Assembly (NCBI GenBank): GCA_030043575.1
Contig: JASHXK010000244.1
Span: forward strand, 1 to 5,659
Source of the DNA: Terriglobales bacterium
GTDB taxonomy: Bacteria; Acidobacteriota; Terriglobia; Terriglobales; Acidobacteriaceae
Reading direction: 5' to 3'
DNA: 5,659 nt
A program made the translations under genes and the position numbers. The notes beneath the pieces were generated by a model. That model had not been told where the DNA came from. It made no database searches and saw only the letters and a program-made list of their open reading frames with translations. Shown piece by piece: positions 1-5,474 of the stretch. Numbering within the stretch: position 1 is the stretch's first letter; each line of letters opens with the position of its first letter.

Positions 1-165
1 GCCGTGGTGACGATGCAATCCGGGAGCCCGCAATGGCAGGAGATCGCCAGCAACGCGCGCCGCGTGGTGAAGGCAAAATACGACTGGTCGGTGGTCGGCG
101 AGATTCTTTGGCGCTTGCACACGGAACTGGTTGCGACCGGAGCGGCATGCCTCAAAGCGACATGA
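1..165 (+). CDS. Glycosyltransferase family 4, C-terminal fragment (5' end outside window)
   Basis: The window opens inside an open frame (frame 1) that ends at TGA 163-165, leaving 54 residues. The tail reads SPQWQEIASNARRVVKAKYDW followed by a VVGEILWRLHTEL helix, shown here only in part. This is the usual end of GT-B, family-4 glycosyltransferases: an 'N/A-R-x-x-V...Y-x-W' helix, then an amphipathic helix that crosses back over the N-terminal domain. Such enzymes transfer a sugar from a nucleotide donor onto a lipid-linked or growing glycan at the cytoplasmic membrane face. The catalytic E-x7-E region lies outside the window, so donor and acceptor cannot be guessed. A second, complete GT4 gene at 2558-3715 supports the reading as a glycan locus. 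The family call rests on the C-terminal pattern alone and is moderate; the frame itself is convincing. Confidence 0.7.
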   Translation, partial: AVVTMQSGSPQWQEIASNARRVVKAKYDWSVVGEILWRLHTELVATGAACLKAT

Positions 166-218
166 AGCTAAAGCTGAGTGCGCAGAGGCGGCCTAAAAGG
201 TGGTTTGCTTTGTGTTGC

Positions 219-347
219 GGCACGACTTCAGTCGTGCCGTATAAAACCAGCTCCAAAGCCGGGCTTTAGCCCCTGATAAATTTGATCGCACAGGGGCTGA
301 AGCCCAATGATTCTTGAGCACGCTTTCGGCACGACTGAAGCCGTGCC
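219..347. repeat. Intergenic inverted-repeat element made of four CTTCAG-core palindromes
   Basis: Four short palindromes lie in the gap between the GT4 fragment and the YdcF-like gene. They are 219-238 (arms GGCACGACT/AGTCGTGCC around TC), 261-272 (GGGCT/AGCCC around TT), 294-305 (GGGCT/AGCCC around GA) and 328-347 (GGCACG-type arms around a CTGAAG core). The outer pair are reverse complements of each other at 19 of 20 positions; 261-275 and 291-305 match at 14 of 15. The whole is therefore a nested inverted repeat of about 129 bases that could fold as one long arm or as four hairpins. Similar CTGAAG-core palindromes are, to my knowledge, dispersed in acidobacterial intergenic regions. It carries no gene. 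It could also act as a transcription barrier after the GT4 gene, though no T-run follows the first stem. Confidence 0.8.
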
Positions 348-375
348 CTGACACACAACCCTGGACTGCTATCGC

Positions 376-1032
376 GTGAACCCTGAACTGCAAGCAACCG
401 TCGAGATCCAGCGGCCCTCAATGCGCAAGCGCCTCGTACGATATGCGATCGTCCTGGTCCTCGCTGCCGTCGTTCTCTTTCTGCTTTCTCGCGCCGGATC
501 GTTTCTCGTGGTCGACAATCCTCATCCCTCCGATGCCATTGTTGTTCTGGAAGGCTCCGGCGACACGCCCGGCTTTGACCGTGCTGTCAATCTTGTACGC
601 CAGGGCTACGCGAAGACCATCCTGCTGGACGCCGGCATCAGCCAAACTCTTTATGGCCGCTCCGAGGCTGAGCTGGCTGCGGATTACCTGGTTCGTGCGG
701 GCCGGCTTTCCACGCAAATCTGTCCTACCGTCAGCGGCTCGGTGTTTGAGGAAGTCGTGGATGTGAGGCGCTGCCTCGATCGCATCGGGGCGCGCTCGGC
801 CATCCTCATGACCGACGACTTCGAGACTCGCCGCACGCTCGACATTTTCCAAAAGCGGCTGCCGCAGTATCGCTGGTCGGTGGCTGCGGCTTCCACGCCC
901 AACCACTTTGCCGAAGCGTATTGGAAGCATCGCGGCTGGGCCAAAACGGTGCTGGCGGAGTGGGAGGATTTCCTCTGGTGGAAACTGGTGGAGCAGCGGC
1001 GTAAGGACGCAGTTCTTGCGGTGAGTCGGTAA
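376..1032 (+). CDS. DUF218 / YdcF-ElyC-SanA-like membrane-anchored protein
   Basis: The 218-residue product has one N-terminal membrane segment (about residues 22-38, rich in V, L and A) after a basic RKRLVR stretch, so the rest is probably periplasmic. The family signature is visible: SDAIVVLEG at 52-60, then a 'R-A-x-x-L...G-x-A-K-T-I-L-L' strand-helix unit at 69-84, a second Rossmann-like half with SGSVFEEVVDVR (120-131) and AILMTDDFETRRT (142-154), and the usual W-rich tail (KTVLAEWEDFLWW). Members such as ElyC and SanA affect envelope polymers; the biochemical reaction is unsettled. The family pattern S-x-x-H-x-x-R near 147-153 is changed here to DDFETRR, without the His. The GTG at 376 gives the longest frame, but ATG 421 (residue 16) opens directly on the basic-plus-membrane segment and may be the true start; neither has a strong ribosome binding site. 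The length is normal for the family. Confidence 0.82.
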   Translation: MNPELQATVEIQRPSMRKRLVRYAIVLVLAAVVLFLLSRAGSFLVVDNPHPSDAIVVLEGSGDTPGFDRAVNLVRQGYAKTILLDAGISQTLYGRSEAELAADYLVRAGRLSTQICPTVSGSVFEEVVDVRRCLDRIGARSAILMTDDFETRRTLDIFQKRLPQYRWSVAAASTPNHFAEAYWKHRGWAKTVLAEWEDFLWWKLVEQRRKDAVLAVSR

Positions 1033-1073
1033 TCCTACACCTTCAACTGGTTACGCCGTAAGATGGAATTAAC

Positions 1074-1102
1074 TTGACTCTACGGGTGATCCGGTCAATC
1101 TT
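1074..1102 (+). promoter_or_regulatory. Weak candidate sigma-70-type promoter for the GloVer-repeat gene
   Basis: TTGACT at 1074-1079 matches the -35 consensus at five of six positions and is followed 17 bases later by AATCTT at 1097-1102, a poor -10 match. It lies in the 140-base gap between the YdcF-like gene and the secreted repeat protein. This would leave a leader of roughly 65 bases before the AGGAG site. The -10 is weak enough that this may be chance. Confidence 0.22.
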
Positions 1103-1160
1103 GGGCGCCGGAGCCAGGGCTTGCAGGCTAAGCAGCCCCGGCCTTGTTGATTCTCGATAC

Positions 1161-1165
1161 AGGAG
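1161..1165 (+). promoter_or_regulatory. Ribosome binding site fixing the start of the GloVer-repeat gene
   Basis: AGGAG sits 7 bases before ATG 1173, an ideal spacing. It selects ATG 1173 over the in-frame TTG at 1074, whose extra 33 codons would put an arginine-rich stretch in front of an otherwise clean signal peptide. Confidence 0.8.
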
Positions 1166-1172
1166 TGTCAGT

Positions 1173-2480
1173 ATGTCACGCTCGCAGGACTGCCATGTCA
1201 TTGTAGCCCGGGTGGCCAGCTTGGGTTTCTTCCTCATCCTCTGCACCATCATGGCGCAGGCACAGTCTTTCACCGTGCTGCATGAGTTCACGGGCGGTCC
1301 CGATGGATCGAATCCTTACTCCAGCCTGGCGCTGGATCGAAGCGGAAATCTCTACGGGGTCACGCCGTATGGCGGCAACCAAAGCTGCGAGACCTCGAAC
1401 GGCATCGGCTGCGGAGTTGTGTTCAAGTTAGAGCCTAAGTCCGGCGGATGGATCTTCTATCCCCTGTATGCGTTCACCGGACACGGAGACGGAGCCAATC
1501 CCGCGGGCAATCCCGCCATTGCCCCCAACGGAGTTTTGTACGGCACGACCGACGCCGGCGGCAACGGCGATTGTCGCGACAGTTTTGGTGATGGATGCGG
1601 CACGGTTTTTCTGCTGCGTCCGCCCGCTAGCTTGTGTCGCTCCCCGCTGTGCCCGTGGGACGAAACTCAGCTCTACCGCTTTACGGGCGGAGATGACGGC
1701 AATGATCCCTGGGCGGGGGTAGCGCTCGACCAGGTCGGAAACCTGTACGGTACGACCTACGCCGGCGGGTCCGCCGAGTGGGGTGTGGCTTTCGAAGTAT
1801 CGCCCGACGGCTCCGGCTGGAGCGAGTCGACCATCCATACCTTCACCAGCGGCAACGACGGCGCCAATCCCACCAGCACACCTGTCTTGATTGATGGGAG
1901 TGGAACCCTCTACGGAACGACAAGCGCGGGCGGGAATTGCAGCGATGACCCAGTGGGCTGCGGCACCGTCTTCCAACTCACCGCTTCGGGTTCGGGATGG
2001 AACGAGAACATCCTCTATAACTTCCCCGGCTCCTACGGCCTGCCGCTGGGCGGATTAGTTCTCGATCCGCAGGGCAACATCTACGGCTCCGCCACAAGTC
2101 CCAACACTGTTTTCGAACTGAGCAATGTGAACGGCGAGTGGACCGCGACGTCAATTTATTCGGACGAGTCGGTTGAGCTGGCGTCGTTCCGCAGCACGTT
2201 GGCCCGCGACGCAGCCGGCAATCTCTATGGCACGTCGGAGTTTGGCGGGAATACGACGAACTGTGTCTATGGATGCGGTTTTGTCTACGAGCTAACGCCC
2301 TCGAGCGGCGGATGGACCTTTACCGAGCTTTATGAATTCACCGGCGGCAGCGATGGCGAGTTTCCGATTGGCGGCGTGGCCGTCGACAGCAACGGTAACA
2401 TTTACGGCACGGCCTATAGCGGAGGAACCCATGCCTGCGGTGCTCAGGGCTGCGGCGTCGCTTGGGAGATCAGCCAGTAG
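1173..2480 (+). CDS. Secreted protein with seven GloVer tandem repeats (probable beta-propeller)
   Basis: The 435-residue product begins with a signal peptide: a hydrophobic core VASLGFFLILCTI at 14-26, then A-Q-A at 28-30 as a likely signal peptidase I site. The rest is seven repeats of about 48-69 residues, each with an F-T-G-G-x-D-G-x-x-P turn, a D-x-x-G-N-L-Y-G-T-T-x-x-G-G core and a C-G-x-V-F-x-L strand. The Y-G cores fall at residues 61, 123, 192, 247, 304, 352 and 411. This matches the Gloeobacter/Verrucomicrobia 'GloVer' repeat family. Seven units suggest a closed seven-bladed propeller (inference). Five repeats have a Cys pair in the loop before the last strand (for example 72/80, 134/142, 256/263, 364/368, 422/427); repeats 3 and 5 lack it, and 155/160 add another pair after repeat 2. 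The protein stops right after repeat 7, with no PEP-CTERM, T9SS or membrane anchor, so it is probably released or periplasmic. Its ligand or function is unknown. The start is set by AGGAG at 1161. Confidence 0.88.
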   Translation: MSRSQDCHVIVARVASLGFFLILCTIMAQAQSFTVLHEFTGGPDGSNPYSSLALDRSGNLYGVTPYGGNQSCETSNGIGCGVVFKLEPKSGGWIFYPLYAFTGHGDGANPAGNPAIAPNGVLYGTTDAGGNGDCRDSFGDGCGTVFLLRPPASLCRSPLCPWDETQLYRFTGGDDGNDPWAGVALDQVGNLYGTTYAGGSAEWGVAFEVSPDGSGWSESTIHTFTSGNDGANPTSTPVLIDGSGTLYGTTSAGGNCSDDPVGCGTVFQLTASGSGWNENILYNFPGSYGLPLGGLVLDPQGNIYGSATSPNTVFELSNVNGEWTATSIYSDESVELASFRSTLARDAAGNLYGTSEFGGNTTNCVYGCGFVYELTPSSGGWTFTELYEFTGGSDGEFPIGGVAVDSNGNIYGTAYSGGTHACGAQGCGVAWEISQ

Positions 2481-2505
2481 GCGGCCTATGGGCGCAAAGT
2501 GCAAA

Positions 2506-2551
2506 TCCCACAATGTGAGAATTATTTTAAATCGACTACCACAACGTGGGA
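2506..2551. terminator. Possible bidirectional stem-loop between convergent genes
   Basis: TCCCACAATGTG (2506-2517) can pair with CACAACGTGGGA (2540-2551) at 10 of 12 positions, with a 22-base AT-rich loop between. It lies 25 bases past the stop of the GloVer-repeat gene and 6 bases past the stop of the convergent glycosyltransferase gene. No run of T follows the stem on either strand, so it may work poorly as an intrinsic terminator or need Rho. Confidence 0.35.
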
Positions 2552-2557
2552 CAGGTC

Positions 2558-3715
2558 CTATTTCGTCCGGCTCGCCAGTATCTCCTGATAGAACTCGACC
2601 AGCGCGCGCCGGTACGCTTGAGGTGTGTAGTCGGTCGCAGCGCACTCGGTGGCCGTAGCGGCGATTCGCTCCCGTAATTCGTCGTCGGTAAGCACTCGCA
2701 AAATTGCCCTGGCCATCGCATCAGGATTGCGCGGCATCACCATCAATCCAGTGGCATCCTGCTCCAGAATTTCCGGTATTCCACCGACCTGATTGGCGAC
2801 AATCGGCAATCCTGCGGCCATTGCCTCGAGTACCACATTGGGGGATCCCTCATTGTGGGACGGCACTGCCACGATCGTTGCCATGGCATAAAACGGAGCC
2901 ATATCCCGTTGAAAACCCGCCAGCTTGATGCGCTGCGTAACTCCCAGCTCCGACGCCAGACGCAATAACGGCTCACGCTCCGGCCCATCCCCGACGATCA
3001 CCACGCGGAAGCGCGGTACTCCCGGCAGCCCACTAAGAATCGCCGCCGCGCGGATCAGATCGGCGTGCCCCTTTTCCTGCGAAAGCCGGCCCACGGCCAG
3101 GATTACCGCCTCGTCGTCGGCGATGCCCAGCTTGCGCCAGGTGCGTTCCACCTCTTCCGTGGGCGGCGCCACGAACGGCTTCACGGCGTTGTGCAGGATT
3201 GTGATCTTGTCCTTGCGTACTCCCAGCTTGGCAAGCTCTTTGGCGAATGGCCGGCACACGGTCACCACACGGTATGCGCCCTTCAGAGACCAACGGTCCA
3301 GCTTCGTGTAGGTCTCGTCGAGCTGGCTGGTCGCCGTGTAGCCATGATTCCAGGCAATCCACGGATACTTACGATGCAGTCGCGTGAGCCGCACCAGGAA
3401 GTGGGACTTCACATTGCGCGTTTCCAGGATGTCAGGATTGATCTCCGTGACCACGCGCTTCAACTGCCCGAGGACCTTCGTGTCCCACCGCCGGCGTTCG
3501 GCAATCGTCGAGACGGCGAGGCCCGCTTCCTTCGCGGCCCGCGCCAGCGCGCTCTCTTCCGCTCCGCGCTGATAGGTGACGATGGTGACTTCGACCGCCG
3601 GTAAGTCCTCTTCGGCATGCGCTGCCATCTTGCCGAACTCGATCACGTTGCGTGCCGGTCCGGTCACGCTTGCATTTTCGATGAGGGTGAGAACTCGGAT
3701 GGTCTTGCTGCTCAC
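2558..3715 (-). CDS. Glycosyltransferase family 4 (GT-B fold)
   Basis: Read from GTG 3715, the product is 385 residues, normal for family 4. The N-terminal acceptor domain shows a first strand IRVLTLIEN (6-14) with a GPARNV loop (19-24). The C-terminal nucleotide-sugar domain shows VGRLSQEKG (208-216), VVIVGDGPE (238-246), AGFQRDM (266-272) and the E-x7-E motif EGSPNVVLE (289-297), then AMAAGLPIVA and a GGIPEI loop. The two Glu residues are both present, so the enzyme should be active, probably as a retaining transferase; the sugar cannot be named. There is no membrane helix; action at the inner face of the cytoplasmic membrane is expected. GTG 3715 overlaps the stop of the acyltransferase gene by 4 bases (GTGA) and has AGGAG 11 bases upstream. 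The frame stays open upstream to an ATG at 3910, but the extra 65 residues are Arg/His-rich, lie within the acyltransferase gene and are not family-like. Confidence 0.92.
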   Translation of the reverse strand: MSSKTIRVLTLIENASVTGPARNVIEFGKMAAHAEEDLPAVEVTIVTYQRGAEESALARAAKEAGLAVSTIAERRRWDTKVLGQLKRVVTEINPDILETRNVKSHFLVRLTRLHRKYPWIAWNHGYTATSQLDETYTKLDRWSLKGAYRVVTVCRPFAKELAKLGVRKDKITILHNAVKPFVAPPTEEVERTWRKLGIADDEAVILAVGRLSQEKGHADLIRAAAILSGLPGVPRFRVVIVGDGPEREPLLRLASELGVTQRIKLAGFQRDMAPFYAMATIVAVPSHNEGSPNVVLEAMAAGLPIVANQVGGIPEILEQDATGLMVMPRNPDAMARAILRVLTDDELRERIAATATECAATDYTPQAYRRALVEFYQEILASRTK

Positions 3716-4464
3716 TCGGATCTTTGCTCCTGCAGGGATGGCGCAGGTGCAGCAGCTGCTTGCCTGGTATTCTTCACCACCACCCGCGCGGGATTGCCCA
3801 TAGCTACGCAGTACGGCGGAATATCGTTGACCACCACGCTGTTGACGCCGATGATGGCGCCTTCGCCGATGGTCACGCCTTTCATGACGAAAACATTGTG
3901 CCCGATCCACGCATAGCGTCCAATGCGCACCGGCTTGACTTCGTCCGTCTCCGGCGGCAAATCGGCAATGCGCGCCATTGCGTCGCGCGGATGGGCGTCG
4001 GTATCCATGAAGCGCACGCCGGAAGCGACGTTGATGTCGTCTTCCAGAACGATTTCCTTGTTCACGATGAAGACGACATTATGCCCAAGATCGACGCGAT
4101 TGCCGATCACCAGCTTGGGTTCATCGAAAAGCCGCCCGCTGAAAACGTCGATCTTACCGAAGAAGTTCACATCGTCGCCGATGTAGATTTTTGCGTGCCC
4201 CAGGATGAAGGGCAGACGCCAGACGCGAAGTCGCTTGCCCACCGAGGCGCAACGGCCGCGGAACAGCGGCTCGACAAACAAGTAGCTGTAGAGCCAGTGA
4301 AATCCTACAGACGCAGTCTGCCAGGCGTTGTAACAGAATCCGAGAAACGGATTGAAAAAGCGAGGTAAGGGAAGCCTGCTGGATTCGACACGGCGCGCAA
4401 ACCTTCGGATGCCGCGAAAAAACGGCGTCTCCGCGCGACGGAATTTCAGCAGCAGAGAAGGCAT
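3712..4464 (-). CDS. Left-handed beta-helix acyltransferase (hexapeptide-repeat, WcaF/WbbJ/maltose O-acetyltransferase-like)
   Basis: The 250-residue product has a basic N-terminus, an aromatic-rich segment (36-70, FFNPFLGFCYNAWQ...), and then a beta-helix of hexapeptide turns from about residue 80 to 225. Clear units are IGDDVNFFG (95-103), IGNRVDLGHNV (120-130), LEDDINVASGV (140-150) and IGRYAWIGHNVFV (181-193), followed by GVTIGEGAIIGVNSVV. The tail DIPPYCVAMGNPARVV (214-229) is the standard end of this family. H158 in DTDAHP sits where the catalytic His of sugar O-acetyltransferases lies, on the loop that leaves the helix. These trimeric enzymes use acetyl-CoA or another acyl thioester to modify sugars. 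The gene overlaps the GT4 start by 4 bases, so its substrate is probably a sugar of the same glycan. ATG 4464 is preceded by a moderate GGAAG. Donor and exact target are not visible; the nearby acyl carrier protein makes an acyl-ACP donor conceivable. Confidence 0.88.
   Translation of the reverse strand: MPSLLLKFRRAETPFFRGIRRFARRVESSRLPLPRFFNPFLGFCYNAWQTASVGFHWLYSYLFVEPLFRGRCASVGKRLRVWRLPFILGHAKIYIGDDVNFFGKIDVFSGRLFDEPKLVIGNRVDLGHNVVFIVNKEIVLEDDINVASGVRFMDTDAHPRDAMARIADLPPETDEVKPVRIGRYAWIGHNVFVMKGVTIGEGAIIGVNSVVVNDIPPYCVAMGNPARVVVKNTRQAAAAPAPSLQEQRSE
3727..3731 (-). promoter_or_regulatory. Ribosome binding site for the GT4 gene
   Basis: On the minus strand AGGAG lies 11 bases before GTG 3715, inside the last codons of the acyltransferase gene. 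With the GTGA stop-start overlap it supports translational coupling and the short start for the glycosyltransferase. Confidence 0.6.
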
Positions 4465-4523
4465 GGATTCCGCTTCCAGCTTAGATCAGTTTGGCGCCGG
4501 TGGTCGTGGCCATTTCGTGCTCG

Positions 4524-4583
4524 TACCAATGCTGTCATCCCGCGGCTGCTCAGGCATGCCGCGAATTACCAATACTGTCATCC
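4524..4583. repeat. Short direct repeat TACCAATRCTGTCATCC at the edge of the inverted-repeat element
   Basis: The 17-base word occurs at 4524-4540 and again at 4567-4583 with one difference (G or A at the eighth base). The second copy runs into the left end of the element at 4576. Between them a 6-base inverted repeat, CGCGGC (4541-4546) and GCCGCG (4558-4563), forms a small hairpin. The shared part covers both the outer flank (TACCAAT) and the element terminus (TGTCATCC), which suggests a partial duplication of the junction or a nested decayed copy. It carries no gene. Confidence 0.6.
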
Positions 4584-4755
4584 TGAGCGGAGCGGCCGCA
4601 TTTCTTTTTCCGACTCGCGTCCTTTGCGAGTCGGGCGATCGCGCAGTCGAAGGATCTGCGGTTCGCCCCAAGCCGGCAGCCATTTCGGCCACACCGCAGA
4701 TCCCTCGGTTCGTTTGTTCCGCTGCGCGGGCCAAACTCACTCGCTCGGGATGACA
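4576..4755. repeat. MITE-like inverted-repeat element (TGTCATCC...GGATGACA ends)
   Basis: This fills most of the 342-base gap (4465-4806) between the VOC and acyltransferase genes; the rest of that gap holds only the short direct repeat at 4524-4583. The termini TGTCATCCTGAGCG (4576-4589) and CGCTCGGGATGACA (4742-4755) are inverted repeats matching at 13 of 14 positions. An inner pair, CGAAGGATCTGCGG (4648-4661) and CCGCAGATCCCTCG (4694-4707), also matches at 13 of 14. A perfect 9-base hairpin, CCGACTCGC/GCGAGTCGG, lies at 4610-4634. No transposase is encoded and no target-site duplication is evident. Elements with this TGTCATCCTGAGCG start are, as I know them, dispersed in acidobacterial intergenic DNA. 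Frames through it are repeat-derived and not believable genes. It interrupts what is otherwise a tight gene series and may form strong RNA structure there. Confidence 0.82.
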
Positions 4756-4806
4756 AAGAGAAATTGTTGCCGCATTGCACGCCTGAGCCTGTGCTCCACC
4801 CAAAGC

Positions 4807-5232
4807 CTATTGTTCAACCGTCAGCCTTTCTTCCAGCAACTCCACCAGCAGCTTCTCCGCGGTGATCACCCACGCGATTCGTCTTCCGCCGAAGGCCACC
4901 GCCGGCTTGGGCCGCTTCGCGATCACCGCGCCGCGCGAACGAAACTCGCCGAGCTGCTCCTCCAGGTCGGCAACTTCATAGCAGACGTGGTGCAGCCCGC
5001 CACCTTGCTGCAAGAAGCGTAGCGCCGGCGAATCGTCACCTGCCGGTTCCACGAGTTCAATCTGAGGGTCCCCGGTTCGCGTCGTCAAGAATGCGACTTT
5101 GACCCTTTGCAGCGGATCGTGGATTACCCGCTCATCCCATTGCGCTGCCAGCGAGCGTACAAATCCCGGCATCGCCTGCTCGATGCTGGCAACCACAAAT
5201 CCCACATGGTGAAGGCGAAGCGGTGCGGCCAT
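4807..5232 (-). CDS. VOC (glyoxalase-fold) protein, methylmalonyl-CoA epimerase-like
   Basis: The 141-residue product has the two beta-alpha-beta-beta-beta modules of the vicinal oxygen chelate fold. Module 1 starts with LHHVGFVV (7-14) and ends with IELVEP (58-63); module 2 starts with GLHHVCYEV (79-87) and ends with KLLVELLEE (127-135). H9, E59, H82 and E131 fall at the four metal-ligand positions of the fold, so a divalent metal site is likely. The HHVCYEV stretch and length resemble methylmalonyl-CoA epimerases, which move the proton alpha to a thioester. The gene starts one base inside the stop of the acyl carrier protein gene (TGATG), so the substrate may be an acyl-ACP thioester and not free methylmalonyl-CoA (inference). 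An AGGTGG site precedes the start by 4 bases. A hydrolase, isomerase or dioxygenase of the same fold is possible. Confidence 0.82.
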   Translation of the reverse strand: MAAPLRLHHVGFVVASIEQAMPGFVRSLAAQWDERVIHDPLQRVKVAFLTTRTGDPQIELVEPAGDDSPALRFLQQGGGLHHVCYEVADLEEQLGEFRSRGAVIAKRPKPAVAFGGRRIAWVITAEKLLVELLEERLTVEQ

Positions 5233-5474
5233 CAGGCCACCTGAAGGCGCTTGTGCAGATAGGAATAGACCTTCTCGAACGAATCCAGGTCGGCCAGGTC
5301 ATCCAGGTCCATCTGGAAGCCAAACTCATCCTCGATGACGTTCATCAGCGTAATCGCCGCCACCGAGTCCCATGCCGAGACGCTCGACGTTGATGCCGTC
5401 GCGATCTTCGCCTCCGGCAGATCGGGAAAAACTACCTGAAAACAATTGGTCAGCCGTTGACGCGTGTCATCCAT
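5232..5474 (-). CDS. Acyl carrier protein
   Basis: This 80-residue acidic protein has the four-helix carrier pattern. The phosphopantetheine site is SAWDSVAAITLMNVIEDEFGF (first 20 residues from S33): W35-D36-S37-V38, with S37 the attachment serine and the helix II sequence L-M-N-V-I-E-D-E-F-G-F typical of carrier proteins. The usual D-S-L reads D-S-V, as in many stand-alone carriers outside fatty acid synthesis. The C-terminal helix is SFEKVYSYLHKRL (65-77). The gene overlaps the upstream FkbH-like gene by 8 bases and the downstream VOC gene by 1 base, so it is almost surely a dedicated carrier for the small acyl group handled by those two proteins and not the housekeeping AcpP. AGGAG lies 11 bases before ATG 5474. 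A holo-ACP synthase acting elsewhere in the genome would be required. Confidence 0.9.
   Translation of the reverse strand: MDDTRQRLTNCFQVVFPDLPEAKIATASTSSVSAWDSVAAITLMNVIEDEFGFQMDLDDLADLDSFEKVYSYLHKRLQVA
5237..5242 (-). promoter_or_regulatory. Ribosome binding site for the VOC gene
   Basis: AGGTGG on the minus strand lies 4 bases before ATG 5232 and within the last codons of the acyl carrier protein gene. It favours ATG 5232 and coupled translation across the TGATG junction. Confidence 0.5.

Noticed and set aside
33..269. 78-codon plus-strand frame at the left edge
   Set aside because: It overlaps the GT4 C-terminal frame and continues into the palindromic element; the GT4 frame has the family-like tail.
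219..347. CRISPR array or tRNA-like structure
   Set aside because: There are no equal-length direct repeats with unique spacers, and the palindromes do not fit a cloverleaf.
418..930. 170-codon minus-strand open frame
   Set aside because: It is antisense to the YdcF-like gene, shows no domain-like pattern and no ribosome binding site was seen.
1074..1172. TTG start at 1074 for the GloVer-repeat gene
   Set aside because: It would add 33 residues before the signal peptide and has no ribosome binding site, whereas ATG 1173 has AGGAG at 7 bases.
1428..1976. 182-codon minus-strand open frame
   Set aside because: It is antisense to the GloVer repeats and its composition merely mirrors the repeat codons.
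3716..3910. 65-codon N-terminal extension of the GT4 frame up to ATG 3910
   Set aside because: It lies inside the acyltransferase gene, reads as an Arg/His-rich stretch unlike any glycosyltransferase N-terminus, and GTG 3715 has AGGAG plus a GTGA overlap and starts just before the first beta-strand.
3724..4368. 214-codon plus-strand open frame
   Set aside because: It is antisense to the acyltransferase, whose family motifs are unmistakable; long antisense frames are common in GC-rich DNA. The same holds for plus-strand frames at 3065-3604 and 2332-2658.
4352..5022. Plus- and minus-strand frames across the intergenic element (for example 4352-4753, 4486-4803, 4624-5022)
   Set aside because: They run through the inverted repeats and into neighbouring genes on the wrong strand; the residues are repeat-derived.
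4807..5232. Firm assignment as methylmalonyl-CoA epimerase (mce)
   Set aside because: The fold and ligand positions fit, but coupling to a carrier protein gene and lack of mutase genes argue against propionate metabolism as its role, so only a family-level call is given.
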